A stretch of 64,000 nucleotides of DNA from Geothrix terrae. Its GTDB lineage: Bacteria > Acidobacteriota > Holophagae > Holophagales > Holophagaceae. Made by a program: the position numbers and the translations under genes. Below, in pieces: positions 48,014 through 56,807 of the stretch. Below the pieces are notes generated by a model. That model worked only from the letters and a program-made list of their open reading frames with translations, ran no database searches and had not been told where the DNA came from. Each line of letters starts with the position of its first letter. The stretch's first letter is position 1. The stretch is from assembly GCF_022808775.1 (NCBI RefSeq), contig NZ_JAKZLA010000001.1, forward strand, positions 558,001-622,000, read 5' to 3'.

Positions 48014-49906
48014 TCACTCCACCAGTGGCTCCACGTGGTAGGGGATGGAGATCACGATGGTCTTGGGCTTCAGGAGCAGGGTGCCCTTGATCCGCCAAGC
48101 TGTCTGGTTGTGCAGGAGGTTGGCCCACCAGTGGCCGGTGACGAACTCCGGCAGGATGACGGTGGTGGTGAACTCCGGTTCCGCTTTCCGCATGCGGTCC
48201 AGCTCATTCACGATGGGCTCGACGATCTTGCGGTAGGGGCTGCGGATGGACCGGAGGGGAATCCCCTCGCAGTACATTGGCCAGTCGGACCGCAGCTTCT
48301 CCAGAGCCGCGCTGTCACGACCATGCTCATCGGGGAAGTCGATGGTCAGGGCCTCTACCTCGCCATGTCCGGCGATGACCTTCGCATAGTTCAGGGCCTG
48401 CACCACGCCAGCGTGGATCCCGGAGACCAGCACGACCACCCGGTTGCGGCGGGGCCCGAGGAAGTCCACCCGGCTGGCCGCGAGGATGGATTTGACCCGG
48501 ATGTAGTGCCGGTGGATGTTGAAGAAGGTCACGACCATCAGCGGCACGAGTACGATGACGATCCAGGCGCCGTGGGCGAAGCGCGTCACGGCGATCACCA
48601 GCATGACGATGAACGTGGTGATGGCGCCCAGGCCGTTGATAAGCGCCTTGATCTGCCAGCCGGCGCCCTTCAGCCGGAACCAGCGGCGCACCATGCCCGT
48701 CTGGCTGATGGTGAAGCCGAGGAAGACGCCCACCGCATAGAGGGGCAGCAAGTGGTCTTCCTTCGCGCCGAAGAGCAGGACCAGGAATCCAGCGGCCAGG
48801 GACAGGATGAAAATCCCGTTGGAGAAGACCAGGCGATCCCCCTGGCTGGTGAACTGGCGGGGCAGGAAGCCGTCCCGGGCATGCAGCGCGGCCAGGCGTG
48901 GAAAGTCCGCATAGGCTGTATTCGCCGCCAAGGCCAGGATGGCCATGGTGAAACCGGTGGTGGTGAGGTAGACGAGCTTCGCGAACCCGTGCTCCGCTCC
49001 GCCCAGGGTGATCCTGGTGAGCTGGGACAGCAGAGTCTCGGACGCATCCGGGTGGTAGGTCAGGCCATAGTGATTCGTCAGATAGGTGATCCCCAGGAAC
49101 ATCGTCCCGAGGAGCGCCACCATCCAGGTCATGGTCTTCGAGGCGTTGCGCGACACGGGGTCCTTGAAGGCCGTGACGCCATTGCTGATGGCCTCCACCC
49201 CTGTGAGGGCGGTGCAGCCCGCGCTGTAGGCCCTGGCCAGCAGCCAGACCGCGGCCAGCCGCGAAGTGCCTTCCAGATGGACTGACGCGACGTGGGTGGC
49301 GGCCACTTCATGGCCCGTGGCCACGTTCCAGAAACCCTTGATCAGCAGGCCCACGATGCAGATCACGAAGCCGTAGGTGGGCAGAGAGAAGACCAGGCCA
49401 CTCTCCTTCACACCCCGCAGGTTCATGAGCGCGATGAAGGCGATGATGCCCTCGGCGAGGAATACGCGGTGGGCCTCCAGCCCGGGGAAGGCGGAGACGA
49501 TGGCCGAGACGCCCGCGGACACGGACACGGCCACGGTCAGGATGTAGTCGATCAGAAGGGAGGCGCCGGCGGTCTGCGCCGCGGCCTCGCCGAGGTTGTC
49601 CTTGGCCACCAGGTAGGCGCCTCCACCACTGGGATAGGCGTGGATGGTCTGGCGGTAGCTCACGTTGAGGATCAGCAGCAGGCCGACAATGCCGAGGGAC
49701 ACCCACCAGGACCACCCGAGCACCCCTGCCCCGAACACCGCAATCGCGGCCGTGAGGGGCGCCATGATCTCCTGGGTGCCGTAGGCCACGGATGAAAGCG
49801 CGTCCGAACTGAACACGGCCAGGGCGATGGGGTTGCTGATCCGGGTCTCGTGGCTTTCTTCGCTGGCGAGGCGGCGGCCCAGGAGAATGGTTCTGTAATT
49901 GGGCAT
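48014..49906 (-). CDS. KimA-like APC-superfamily potassium importer, 630 aa
   Basis: About twelve helices are followed by a soluble C-terminal domain from about residue 470. The sequence is recognisably close to Bacillus KimA (YdaO): SSDALSSVAYGTQEI (34-48), SYRQTIHAYPSGGGAYLVAK (82-101), LIDYILTVAVSVSAG, GCTALTGVEAISNG, LPLYAVGVFLGFTISQTGM and the terminal LPEFVTGHWWANLLHNQ. KimA proteins are proton-coupled, high-affinity K+ importers controlled by c-di-AMP. Here the gene is divergent from kdpFABC and shares with it a region carrying two tandem-repeat operators. ATG 49906 fits the family start; an in-frame extension to 49993 would overlap that control region. Confidence 0.85.
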   Translation of the reverse strand: MPNYRTILLGRRLASEESHETRISNPIALAVFSSDALSSVAYGTQEIMAPLTAAIAVFGAGVLGWSWWVSLGIVGLLLILNVSYRQTIHAYPSGGGAYLVAKDNLGEAAAQTAGASLLIDYILTVAVSVSAGVSAIVSAFPGLEAHRVFLAEGIIAFIALMNLRGVKESGLVFSLPTYGFVICIVGLLIKGFWNVATGHEVAATHVASVHLEGTSRLAAVWLLARAYSAGCTALTGVEAISNGVTAFKDPVSRNASKTMTWMVALLGTMFLGITYLTNHYGLTYHPDASETLLSQLTRITLGGAEHGFAKLVYLTTTGFTMAILALAANTAYADFPRLAALHARDGFLPRQFTSQGDRLVFSNGIFILSLAAGFLVLLFGAKEDHLLPLYAVGVFLGFTISQTGMVRRWFRLKGAGWQIKALINGLGAITTFIVMLVIAVTRFAHGAWIVIVLVPLMVVTFFNIHRHYIRVKSILAASRVDFLGPRRNRVVVLVSGIHAGVVQALNYAKVIAGHGEVEALTIDFPDEHGRDSAALEKLRSDWPMYCEGIPLRSIRSPYRKIVEPIVNELDRMRKAEPEFTTTVILPEFVTGHWWANLLHNQTAWRIKGTLLLKPKTIVISIPYHVEPLVE

Positions 49907-50009
49907 GACCGGGGTTCCTGGGATAGTGGGTCCAGACGGGATGACGATGGGACCGACCCGGTCCGCCTGCCCCGAGGTCGGGCCAACCGACAAGAATGGC
50001 CAGGAATGG

Positions 50010-50031
50010 CGTTAAGAATGCGTTAGGAATC
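50010..50031 (-). promoter_or_regulatory. Candidate KdpE operator 1 (kimA side)
   Basis: Two adjacent 11-bp direct repeats: CGTTAAGAATG (50010-50020) and CGTTAGGAATC (50021-50031). Head-to-tail 11-bp repeats are the classic layout of OmpR/PhoB-family sites. It lies 104 bp before the kimA-like start and is inverted relative to operator 2. Confidence 0.5.
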
Positions 50032-50076
50032 CAAGCAGGAAAGGCTGCCCCGGCCGCAACTCGAAAAGTCCTCCTC

Positions 50077-50098
50077 GATTCCTAACAGCACCTTAACG
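50077..50098 (+). promoter_or_regulatory. Candidate KdpE operator 2 (kdp side)
   Basis: On the minus strand this reads CGTTAAGGTGC-TGTTAGGAATC, the same tandem arrangement as operator 1 (17 of 22 positions identical) in opposite orientation, 65 bp before the first kdp-side gene. Confidence 0.5.
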
Positions 50099-50162
50099 GG
50101 GCTCAAACCATGCTGGCGGACCGGGTGGTTCCACGCAGCCCGGATCACCCGCAGGAGTATCT

Positions 50163-50357
50163 GTGCACCTCGTGATGCCATGGTTCCTCCCACTCGCCAC
50201 GCTGGCCGCCTGGCTGGGCCTCCGGGCCGCGCGTACTCTGTGGAGCGAGGGAGAAGGCGGACGCGCGAGCGGCTGGTGGATGCTGATCCTGATGCTCCTT
50301 CCACTCCTCTTCTGGTTGATCGCCCAGATCCAACCCCGGGAAGGAATGCTCCGATGA
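50163..50357 (+). CDS. Small two-helix membrane protein preceding kdpF, 64 aa
   Basis: Two hydrophobic segments ([38 protein letters not shown]) are separated by a charged loop (SEGEGGRAS). AGGAG (50153-50157) is well spaced for GTG 50163; ATG 50175 is an alternative. Its TGA overlaps the kdpF ATG (ATGA), as all the following kdp genes overlap one another, so it belongs to the operon. It is too long for KdpF and unrelated in sequence. It may be an extra accessory subunit or regulator of the Kdp pump. I do not recognise a family. Confidence 0.7.
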   Translation: MHLVMPWFLPLATLAAWLGLRAARTLWSEGEGGRASGWWMLILMLLPLLFWLIAQIQPREGMLR

Positions 50358-50446
50358 ACCCCACCCTTCTGCTCGCCTCCCTCCTGGCGCTAGGCCTTCT
50401 TGGCTACCTCACCTTCGCCCTGCTGAAGCCGGAGGCGTTCCAATGA
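50354..50446 (+). CDS. kdpF: KdpF, small subunit of the K+-transporting ATPase, 30 aa
   Basis: A single hydrophobic helix ([20 protein letters not shown]) with the tail KPEAF, exactly the size and pattern of KdpF, which stabilises the KdpABC complex. It overlaps the preceding small gene and kdpA by 4 bp each. Confidence 0.85.
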   Translation: MNPTLLLASLLALGLLGYLTFALLKPEAFQ

Positions 50447-52149
50447 GCCATGCCTGGTCCCAGAATCTGCTGTACCTGGCCCTGCTCCTGAGCCTGGCCT
50501 ACCCCGTGGGAACCTATATGGCCAGGGTTCTGGAGGGCGAGCGCACCTTCCTCCACCCGATTCTGCGCCCCCTCGAACGAGGCCTCTATCGCCTCATGGG
50601 CATCCACGAGGGCGAGGACATGGGCTGGAAGGCCTACGCTTGGTCCATCACCCTCATCAAGCTCCTCGGCCTGGCGGCGGTGTTCCTCCTGATGAAGACC
50701 CAGGCCGCCCTGCCCCTGAATCCCGAGCACCAGGCCGATGTGGCCACGGGCCTCTCCATCAACACGGCCGTAAGTTTCATCACCAACACCAACTGGCAGG
50801 CCTACAGCGGTGAAACGACCCTCAGCTACCTCACCCAGATGCTGGGCCTGACAGTACAGAACTTCATCTCGGCAGCGACCGGCATCGCGGTGCTGGCTGC
50901 GCTGATCCGGGGAATCACCCGCCGCAGCGCCACAGGCCTCGGGAATGCCTGGGTCGACTTGGTGCGCAGCACCCTCTACATCTTCCTGCCCCTCTCCTTC
51001 GTCCTCGCCCTCTTCCTTGTCTCCCAGGGCGTCATCCAGAACCTGTCCTCCTATCTCCACACCTCAGGCGGACAGGTGCTCGCCATGGGCCCCGCGGCCT
51101 CCCAGGCCGCGATCAAGATGCTCGGCACCAACGGCGGCGGGTTCTTCGGCGCCAACGCCGCCCATCCCTTCGAGAACAGCTCGCCGCTCTCGAATTTCAT
51201 CCAGATTCTGAGCATTCTCCTCATCCCCGCGGCTCTCTGCGTGACCTTCGGGCACATGGTGAAGGATCGCCGCCAGGGCTGGGCGTTGCTGGCTGCCATG
51301 ACCGTGATGTTCGTCGGGGCCCTGGCCGTCTGCACGCAGGCCGAGGTGAATGGCAACCCCGCCCTGGACCGCCTGGGAGTGAACCAGGTGGCAAGTGTCG
51401 ATCAGCCTGGCGGCAACATGGAGGGCAAGGAGCTGCGGTTCGGCCCCGGCGGATCTGCCCTATGGGCCACCGCCACCACGGCAGCTTCCAGCGGCTCCGT
51501 GAACGCCATGCACGACTCCTTCACGCCCCTGGGTGGCCTGGTTCCCATGTGGCTCATGCAGCTTGGCGAGGTGGTCTTCGGCGGCGTCGGGTCGGGGCTC
51601 TACGGCATGCTCATGTTCGCCCTGGTCGCCGTCTTCATCGGCGGCCTCATGGTGGGCCGCACCCCGGAATACCTGGGCAAGAAGGTGGAAGCCTTCGAGA
51701 TGAAGATGGCCTCCATCGCCATCCTCCTGCCTTGCGCCGCCGCGCTGATCGGGACGGCCATCTCCGTGCTCGTTCCGGCGGCGGTGGCCTCCGTGAGCAA
51801 TCCCGGGCCCCACGGCTTCAGCCAGATCCTCTACGCCTGGAGCAGCGCCTCCAACAACAACGGCAGCGCCTTCGCCGGCCTCAACGCCAACACGCCCTTC
51901 TACAACGATGGCCTGGCCGTCGCCATGCTCCTGGGCCGCTTCGGCGTGATCTGGCCTGTGCTGGCTGTCGCCGGCTCCCTGGTGAAGAAGAAGCACACAC
52001 CCGAGGGCCTGGGCACCCTGCCCACCCACACCCCGCTCTTCGTCGGCGTGCTCATCGGGGTCGTGCTCCTGGTGGGCGCCCTCACTTTCATTCCCGCCCT
52101 GGCCCTCGGCCCCGTCGCCGAGCACCTGACCCTGAGGAGCATCCGATGA
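50443..52149 (+). CDS. kdpA: K+-transporting ATPase, channel-like subunit KdpA
   Basis: At 568 aa, this is the KtrB/TrkH-like subunit that selects K+. Selectivity-loop regions are [19 protein letters not shown] (about 107-125), [20 protein letters not shown] (about 227-246), a third near the [13 protein letters not shown] segment (about 350) and [17 protein letters not shown] (about 464-480). About ten helices are predicted. It forms the inner-membrane Kdp complex with KdpB, C and F for uptake at very low K+. The gene overlaps kdpF and kdpB by 4 bp, giving strict coupling. Confidence 0.97.
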   Translation: MSHAWSQNLLYLALLLSLAYPVGTYMARVLEGERTFLHPILRPLERGLYRLMGIHEGEDMGWKAYAWSITLIKLLGLAAVFLLMKTQAALPLNPEHQADVATGLSINTAVSFITNTNWQAYSGETTLSYLTQMLGLTVQNFISAATGIAVLAALIRGITRRSATGLGNAWVDLVRSTLYIFLPLSFVLALFLVSQGVIQNLSSYLHTSGGQVLAMGPAASQAAIKMLGTNGGGFFGANAAHPFENSSPLSNFIQILSILLIPAALCVTFGHMVKDRRQGWALLAAMTVMFVGALAVCTQAEVNGNPALDRLGVNQVASVDQPGGNMEGKELRFGPGGSALWATATTAASSGSVNAMHDSFTPLGGLVPMWLMQLGEVVFGGVGSGLYGMLMFALVAVFIGGLMVGRTPEYLGKKVEAFEMKMASIAILLPCAAALIGTAISVLVPAAVASVSNPGPHGFSQILYAWSSASNNNGSAFAGLNANTPFYNDGLAVAMLLGRFGVIWPVLAVAGSLVKKKHTPEGLGTLPTHTPLFVGVLIGVVLLVGALTFIPALALGPVAEHLTLRSIR

Positions 52150-54224
52150 CCTCCCATTCGCGGCAGGATAGGCCCCTCTTCGAATCCACCATCGTGCGGC
52201 GCGCGGTGCTGGACGCCTTCCGGAAGCTGAGCCCCCTTCACCAGCTCCGGAATCCCGTGATGTTCACCGTCTGGGTCTGCAGCGCCTTCGCCACGGGCCT
52301 CTGGATCCAGGCCCTGGCCGGCCAGGGAGAGGGACGGCCAGGCTTCATCCTGGCCATCTCCCTCTGGCTCTGGTTCACCCTCCTCTTCGCCAATTTCGCC
52401 GAAGCCATGGCGGAGGGCCGGGGCAAGGCCCAGGCGGATTCCCTGCGCCGGTCCAAGCGCGACGTGAAGGCCAGGCGGCTGCTCGGGCCCGACCGGAAGG
52501 GGCCGCACGAGGTGGTCGGTGCACCGGTCCTGCGCATCAACGATCTCGTGCTCGTGGAAGCTGGCGAGACCATCCCCGGTGATGGAGAAGTCGTCGAGGG
52601 CGTGGCTTCGGTGAACGAAAGCGCCATCACCGGCGAGAGCGCCCCGGTCATCCGAGAGAGCGGCGGCGACCGCTCCGCCGTCACCGGGGGAACCCTGGTG
52701 CTCTCCGATTGGCTGGTGATCCGCATTTCATCCAATCCTGGTGAGAGTTTCCTGGATCGCATGATCGCCATGGTGGAGGGTGCCAAGCGCCAGAAGACAC
52801 CCAACGAGATCGCCCTCGACATCCTCCTGGCAGGGCTCACCATCGTCTTCCTGTTGGCCACGGCCACCCTGTTGCCTTACTCCGTCTTCTCCACCAAGGC
52901 CGCCGGACAAGGGCATCCCGTGACGCTGACTGTGCTGGTCTCGCTGCTCGTCTGCCTCATTCCCACCACCATCGGCGGTCTGCTCAGCGCCATCGGCATC
53001 GCCGGCATGGACCGCATGATCCAGGCCAATGTCATCGCCACCTCCGGCCGGGCCGTGGAGGCGGCGGGCGACGTGGATGTGCTGCTGCTGGACAAGACCG
53101 GCACCATCACCCTCGGCAACCGGCAGGCCGTGGCCTTCCTGCCCGCCGATGGTCTGGACTTGAAGAACCTGGCGGATGCGGCCCAGCTCTCCTCCCTGGC
53201 CGATGAAACACCCGAGGGACGCAGCATCGTGGTGCTGGCCAAGGAACAGCACGGCCTCCGCGAGCGTGACCTCCATGCCCTGGACGCCCACTTCGTGCCC
53301 TTCACGGCCCAGACCCGCATGAGCGGCGTGAACCTGGGCACGCGCCAGATCCGCAAGGGCGCCGCCTCGGCCATCGAAGCCTACGTCCAGTCCCATGGCG
53401 GCACCTTTCCGGACGACCTGCGCCGCACTGTCGACCAAATCTCCATGGCGGGCGGCACCCCGCTCGTGGTGGCCGAAGGCGCGCACGCCCTGGGCGTGAT
53501 CCAGCTCAAGGACATCGTGAAGGGCGGTATCAAGGAGCGATTCGCGGAGTTGCGGGGGATGGGCATCAAGACGGTGATGATCACCGGCGACAATCCCCTC
53601 ACCGCCGCTGCCATCGCCGCGGAAGCCGGGGTGGATGACTTCCTGGCCCAGGCCACGCCCGAGGCGAAGCTCAAGTTGATCCGCGAATACCAGGCCGGCG
53701 GGCGCCTCGTGGCCATGACGGGGGACGGCACCAACGACGCGCCGGCCCTGGCCCAGGCCGATGTGGCCGTGGCCATGAACAGCGGCACCCAGGCCGCGAA
53801 AGAGGCCGGGAACATGGTGGATCTGGACTCCAATCCCACCAAGCTCATCGAGATCGTGGAGATCGGCAAGCAGATGCTCATGACCCGCGGTTCGCTGACC
53901 ACCTTCAGCATCGCCAACGATGTGGCTAAGTATTTCGCCATCCTGCCCGCGGCCTTCGTGGCCACTTACCCGGCCCTGGGCGCGCTGAACATCATGGGTC
54001 TGCACAGCCCCGAGAGCGCCATCCTCTCGGCCGTGATCTTCAACGCCCTCATCATCGTGGTGCTCATCCCCCTGGCGCTTCGTGGCGTGACGTACCGGCC
54101 CGTGGGGGCGGCCCAGCTGCTGCAGCGGAACCTGCTGCTCTACGGAGCCGGCGGCCTGGTGGTGCCCTTCATCGGCATCAAGGCCATCGACTGGCTGCTC
54201 GTCGCGCTTCACCTCGCCGCGTAG
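52146..54224 (+). CDS. kdpB: K+-transporting P-type ATPase, catalytic subunit KdpB
   Basis: This 692-residue P-type ATPase energises KdpA. Visible are the actuator loop [12 protein letters not shown] (about 160), the phosphorylation site [13 protein letters not shown] (about 313-325), the nucleotide domain with [12 protein letters not shown], and the hinge [20 protein letters not shown] (about 519-538). The actuator serine region TGES, which is the inhibitory phosphorylation site in E. coli KdpB, is conserved. Translation starts at ATG 52146 overlapping the kdpA stop. The longer open frame inside kdpA is a shadow. Confidence 0.97.
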   Translation: MTSHSRQDRPLFESTIVRRAVLDAFRKLSPLHQLRNPVMFTVWVCSAFATGLWIQALAGQGEGRPGFILAISLWLWFTLLFANFAEAMAEGRGKAQADSLRRSKRDVKARRLLGPDRKGPHEVVGAPVLRINDLVLVEAGETIPGDGEVVEGVASVNESAITGESAPVIRESGGDRSAVTGGTLVLSDWLVIRISSNPGESFLDRMIAMVEGAKRQKTPNEIALDILLAGLTIVFLLATATLLPYSVFSTKAAGQGHPVTLTVLVSLLVCLIPTTIGGLLSAIGIAGMDRMIQANVIATSGRAVEAAGDVDVLLLDKTGTITLGNRQAVAFLPADGLDLKNLADAAQLSSLADETPEGRSIVVLAKEQHGLRERDLHALDAHFVPFTAQTRMSGVNLGTRQIRKGAASAIEAYVQSHGGTFPDDLRRTVDQISMAGGTPLVVAEGAHALGVIQLKDIVKGGIKERFAELRGMGIKTVMITGDNPLTAAAIAAEAGVDDFLAQATPEAKLKLIREYQAGGRLVAMTGDGTNDAPALAQADVAVAMNSGTQAAKEAGNMVDLDSNPTKLIEIVEIGKQMLMTRGSLTTFSIANDVAKYFAILPAAFVATYPALGALNIMGLHSPESAILSAVIFNALIIVVLIPLALRGVTYRPVGAAQLLQRNLLLYGAGGLVVPFIGIKAIDWLLVALHLAA

Positions 54225-54232
54225 GAGATCCC

Positions 54233-54826
54233 ATGAACCTCCAGCTCCGCCCCGCCCTCGTCGCCTTCATCGCGCTGTCCGCCATCACCGGCCTGGCCTA
54301 TCCCCTGGGAGTCACCGGGCTGGCTCAAGCCGCCTTTCCCCATCAGGCCGGGGGCAGCCTGATCCGCAGGGATGGCCAGGTGATCGGCTCCGAGTGGATC
54401 GGCCAGTCCTTCACGGCTCCACGCGACTTCTGGGGCCGCCCTTCCGCCACCGTCGACGCCCAAGGCAGGCCCCTGCCCTACAACGGCGCCAATAGCGGCG
54501 GGTCCAACCTGGCGCCCAGCAGTCCGGATCTCCGCAAGGTGGTTCAGGACCGGATCGCCGCCCTCCGGGCTGCGGATCCGGATGCAGCGAACCCCATTCC
54601 CGTGGATCTCGTCACCGCATCAGGAAGTGGGCTGGATCCGCACATCAGCCCCGCGTCCGCCTCCTATCAGGCGCATCGCGTGGCCAAGGCGAGGGGCCTC
54701 GACGAGGCCAAAGTGCGCGAATTGATCGCGGCCCACACCGAGGGCCCCCAGCTGGGCATGCTGGGCGAGGCCCGGGTAAACGTGCTGAAGTTGAACCTCG
54801 CTCTGGACGAGGTTCCAGCGAAGTAG
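54233..54826 (+). CDS. kdpC: K+-transporting ATPase subunit KdpC
   Basis: The protein has 197 aa with one N-terminal helix ([20 protein letters not shown]) and a periplasmic domain with the KdpC blocks [20 protein letters not shown] (52-71), [16 protein letters not shown] (83-98), [20 protein letters not shown] and the conserved [11 protein letters not shown] near the C-terminus. It binds KdpB and affects nucleotide affinity. It follows kdpB by 8 bp and ends the structural operon; kdpDE lie beyond a convergent porin gene rather than directly behind, which is a less common order. Confidence 0.96.
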   Translation: MNLQLRPALVAFIALSAITGLAYPLGVTGLAQAAFPHQAGGSLIRRDGQVIGSEWIGQSFTAPRDFWGRPSATVDAQGRPLPYNGANSGGSNLAPSSPDLRKVVQDRIAALRAADPDAANPIPVDLVTASGSGLDPHISPASASYQAHRVAKARGLDEAKVRELIAAHTEGPQLGMLGEARVNVLKLNLALDEVPAK

Positions 54827-54919
54827 AGCGGGACTCCTGGCGAGCCCGCCCAGCTTCCAAAGCCGAGGCTGTTCGTGCCGCAGCCTCCATGGCCAAGCCG
54901 AGGCACAGGAATAGCTCGA

Positions 54920-54954
54920 CGCAGGGCACGAATACCGGTGTCGTGTCCCCTGCG
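54920..54954. terminator. Compound hairpin between kdpC and the porin gene
   Basis: An outer stem CGCAGGG / CCCTGCG (54920-54926 / 54948-54954) encloses CACGA / TCGTG, between two convergent genes. There is no T-tract, so it is a moderate call. Confidence 0.45.
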
Positions 54955-54955
54955 G

Positions 54956-56323
54956 TCAGAACTTCACGAGCATGGCCAGGGTGATCCGGCTTTCGGTCTT
55001 GCGAAGATCCGGAGCCCAGCCCGCGACCACGGATCCGGGGGCGCCCTGGTTGCCGCCCGGGGGGGTCACCCCGCCGGGGCCTGAGAAGTAGGGCACGTCG
55101 GCACCACGGCGATTGAACTCGCTGCGCATGGTGATGAACTGACTGGGCATGTAGTCGTAGGTGATCGAGTAGTCCCAGGAATGCCATCTGTCCCCGGGGT
55201 TCTCCGTGAAGTAGGGCGTACCCGAGGCGGCCGTGGCCCCGTTGATGGGCGGCATCAGCACCAGGTAGCGGCCCGGATTCGTGATTTCGCCTCCGCCGAT
55301 GGTGAGGGCGTGGCGGTCTCTCAAAAACCAGAGGCGGTTGTAGAACATCCATCCCGAGAAGGTCTGCTTGGGGTTGCTGGGATCATTGCCGCTCCGGCTC
55401 ACACCACCGCCCTGCTCATCGCCCAGGTCGAAGGTGAACGAGAAGGCGGCCTTATCGAGGAAGGAACCAGGCTCATCGTAGTACTTCACCTGGATGCTGT
55501 TGTCCGTGTGCCGGCGGGTGCGCTTCCGGTTCCCTGGCGCATCGGCGCCAAGGAAGTAGTTGTTGGAGACGACACTGAGGTTCCCGTTGGGGCGCCAGTT
55601 CAGGGAACCGCCGATGCCGGGCGTGTTGTTGAACATGTTGTAGGACTGCCAGCCGTTGGTGAGCCAGAGTTCCAGCTTCAGCCTGTCGCTGGGGAACAAC
55701 TGGACGCGGACGCCATTGAAGAACCATGGGGTGTTGGAGGAGACGTAGGAGGGCTGGTAGGCCCAGTTGTCGAAGTTGTAGTAGCTGAAGAGGCCGATGT
55801 AGGACATGAAGATGCCCGCGTCGAGGTTGAGGCCGCCCATCACGTCCCAGTGGTAGCCGCCGTAGGCTTCGGAGACATAGCGGTAGGCGTTGTCCGTCTG
55901 CCACTGGCCCTTGGCGGTGCTGGCGTCGTTGCGGGGTGTCATGGTCGAGTACATCCCGAACTGGGTCATGATCCGGCCGCGGACGTTCTCCCAGTGGAAA
56001 TCACCGCCGATGCCCAGCTGCTGCACCTGGACTTCATTAGTCCGGCCCAGTTCGCTGGAGCCCACCAAGGTGTGGTCCTGGGGATGATTGAAGTCGTAGA
56101 CCGTGTTCACGTCGGCCCTGAACTCCCCCGTGAAGGCTTTGGTCTCGAGAACGGAGTCCTTGGTTCGGGGGGTTCCGTTCAGCCAGGCGAAGTCCGCGAA
56201 GGCGAAGGGCTCGGCCGCGTTGACCGGCCCAGCAGCAGGAACCGACCGGGCCTGAGGCGCATCCGGCGCCTGCGCCATTACCAGAGGAGCGGCAAGCAAG
56301 AGCATCAGCATGGGCGATTTCAT
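54956..56323 (-). CDS. Outer-membrane beta-barrel porin (BBP2/OmpL-like), 455 aa
   Basis: The signal peptide (SPMLMLLLAAPLVMAQ) is followed by a linker and then a barrel of the putative beta-barrel porin-2 type: FAFADFAWLNGTPRTKDS, FTGEFRADVNTVYDFNHPQD, FNNTPGIGGSLNWRPNGNLS and a C-terminal strand ITLAMLVKF ending in F. Such porins are often found beside kdp genes. It may pass K+ or other small ions through the outer membrane. GGAG lies about 6 bp before ATG 56323. The upstream region carries a direct repeat similar to the predicted KdpE sites, so it may be part of the Kdp regulon. Confidence 0.8.
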   Translation of the reverse strand: MKSPMLMLLLAAPLVMAQAPDAPQARSVPAAGPVNAAEPFAFADFAWLNGTPRTKDSVLETKAFTGEFRADVNTVYDFNHPQDHTLVGSSELGRTNEVQVQQLGIGGDFHWENVRGRIMTQFGMYSTMTPRNDASTAKGQWQTDNAYRYVSEAYGGYHWDVMGGLNLDAGIFMSYIGLFSYYNFDNWAYQPSYVSSNTPWFFNGVRVQLFPSDRLKLELWLTNGWQSYNMFNNTPGIGGSLNWRPNGNLSVVSNNYFLGADAPGNRKRTRRHTDNSIQVKYYDEPGSFLDKAAFSFTFDLGDEQGGGVSRSGNDPSNPKQTFSGWMFYNRLWFLRDRHALTIGGGEITNPGRYLVLMPPINGATAASGTPYFTENPGDRWHSWDYSITYDYMPSQFITMRSEFNRRGADVPYFSGPGGVTPPGGNQGAPGSVVAGWAPDLRKTESRITLAMLVKF

Positions 56324-56807
56324 TACGACTCCAGGGACTCGGCGCTGCACGCCAGTCCGACAGGATGGCCAGAGTCCGTGTTAAGGCGGCGCTAAGACCG
56401 GGTGAATCCCGCTGGGGAAGGGTGAGGGACCATCACGCGGGATACCCTAGCGCCCGGAATCACCCGGGCCTTCTCCGTCCGGGATTCGTTGATATTTACG
56501 CCTTCTTAATGCAAGCCGATGGCATCCTACCGCCGCTTTGACACCCGCCCATCAAGGCAGGCTGATTCGGTTTCCGTTAACAACCGCGTCTCCGCGGAAC
56601 CGTCCCGGCACGGCATGGGACGATGCCCCGACCGATCATGGCCTCGGCAGGAGGCTCGACATGATTGAGGCGTCCATCTTCGACAATGGCGACGGGTTGG
56701 ACCGCGGAAATGCCCGTATCCCTCGCGCGGAAGGCGACAGACGTGATCACGGTTGACACCCCCATTCGCGCCATGACAGGCGACTTGGTTCCGGATAGGT
56801 TTAGGTC
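56324..56807. other. 484-bp divergent control region, porin / kdpD
   Basis: No credible gene is present. It contains a candidate KdpE-like repeat near the porin and several TTAAC/TTAAT-type stretches (around 56507-56513 and 56576-56581). No clear sigma70 promoter for kdpD could be fixed by eye, and no T-rich terminator is seen. Confidence 0.5.
56379..56400 (-). promoter_or_regulatory. Candidate KdpE operator 3 (porin)
   Basis: TGTTAAGGCGG (56379-56389) and CGCTAAGACCG (56390-56400) form an 11-bp-spaced tandem repeat resembling the operators at 50010 and 50077, about 56 bp before the porin start. Confidence 0.38.
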
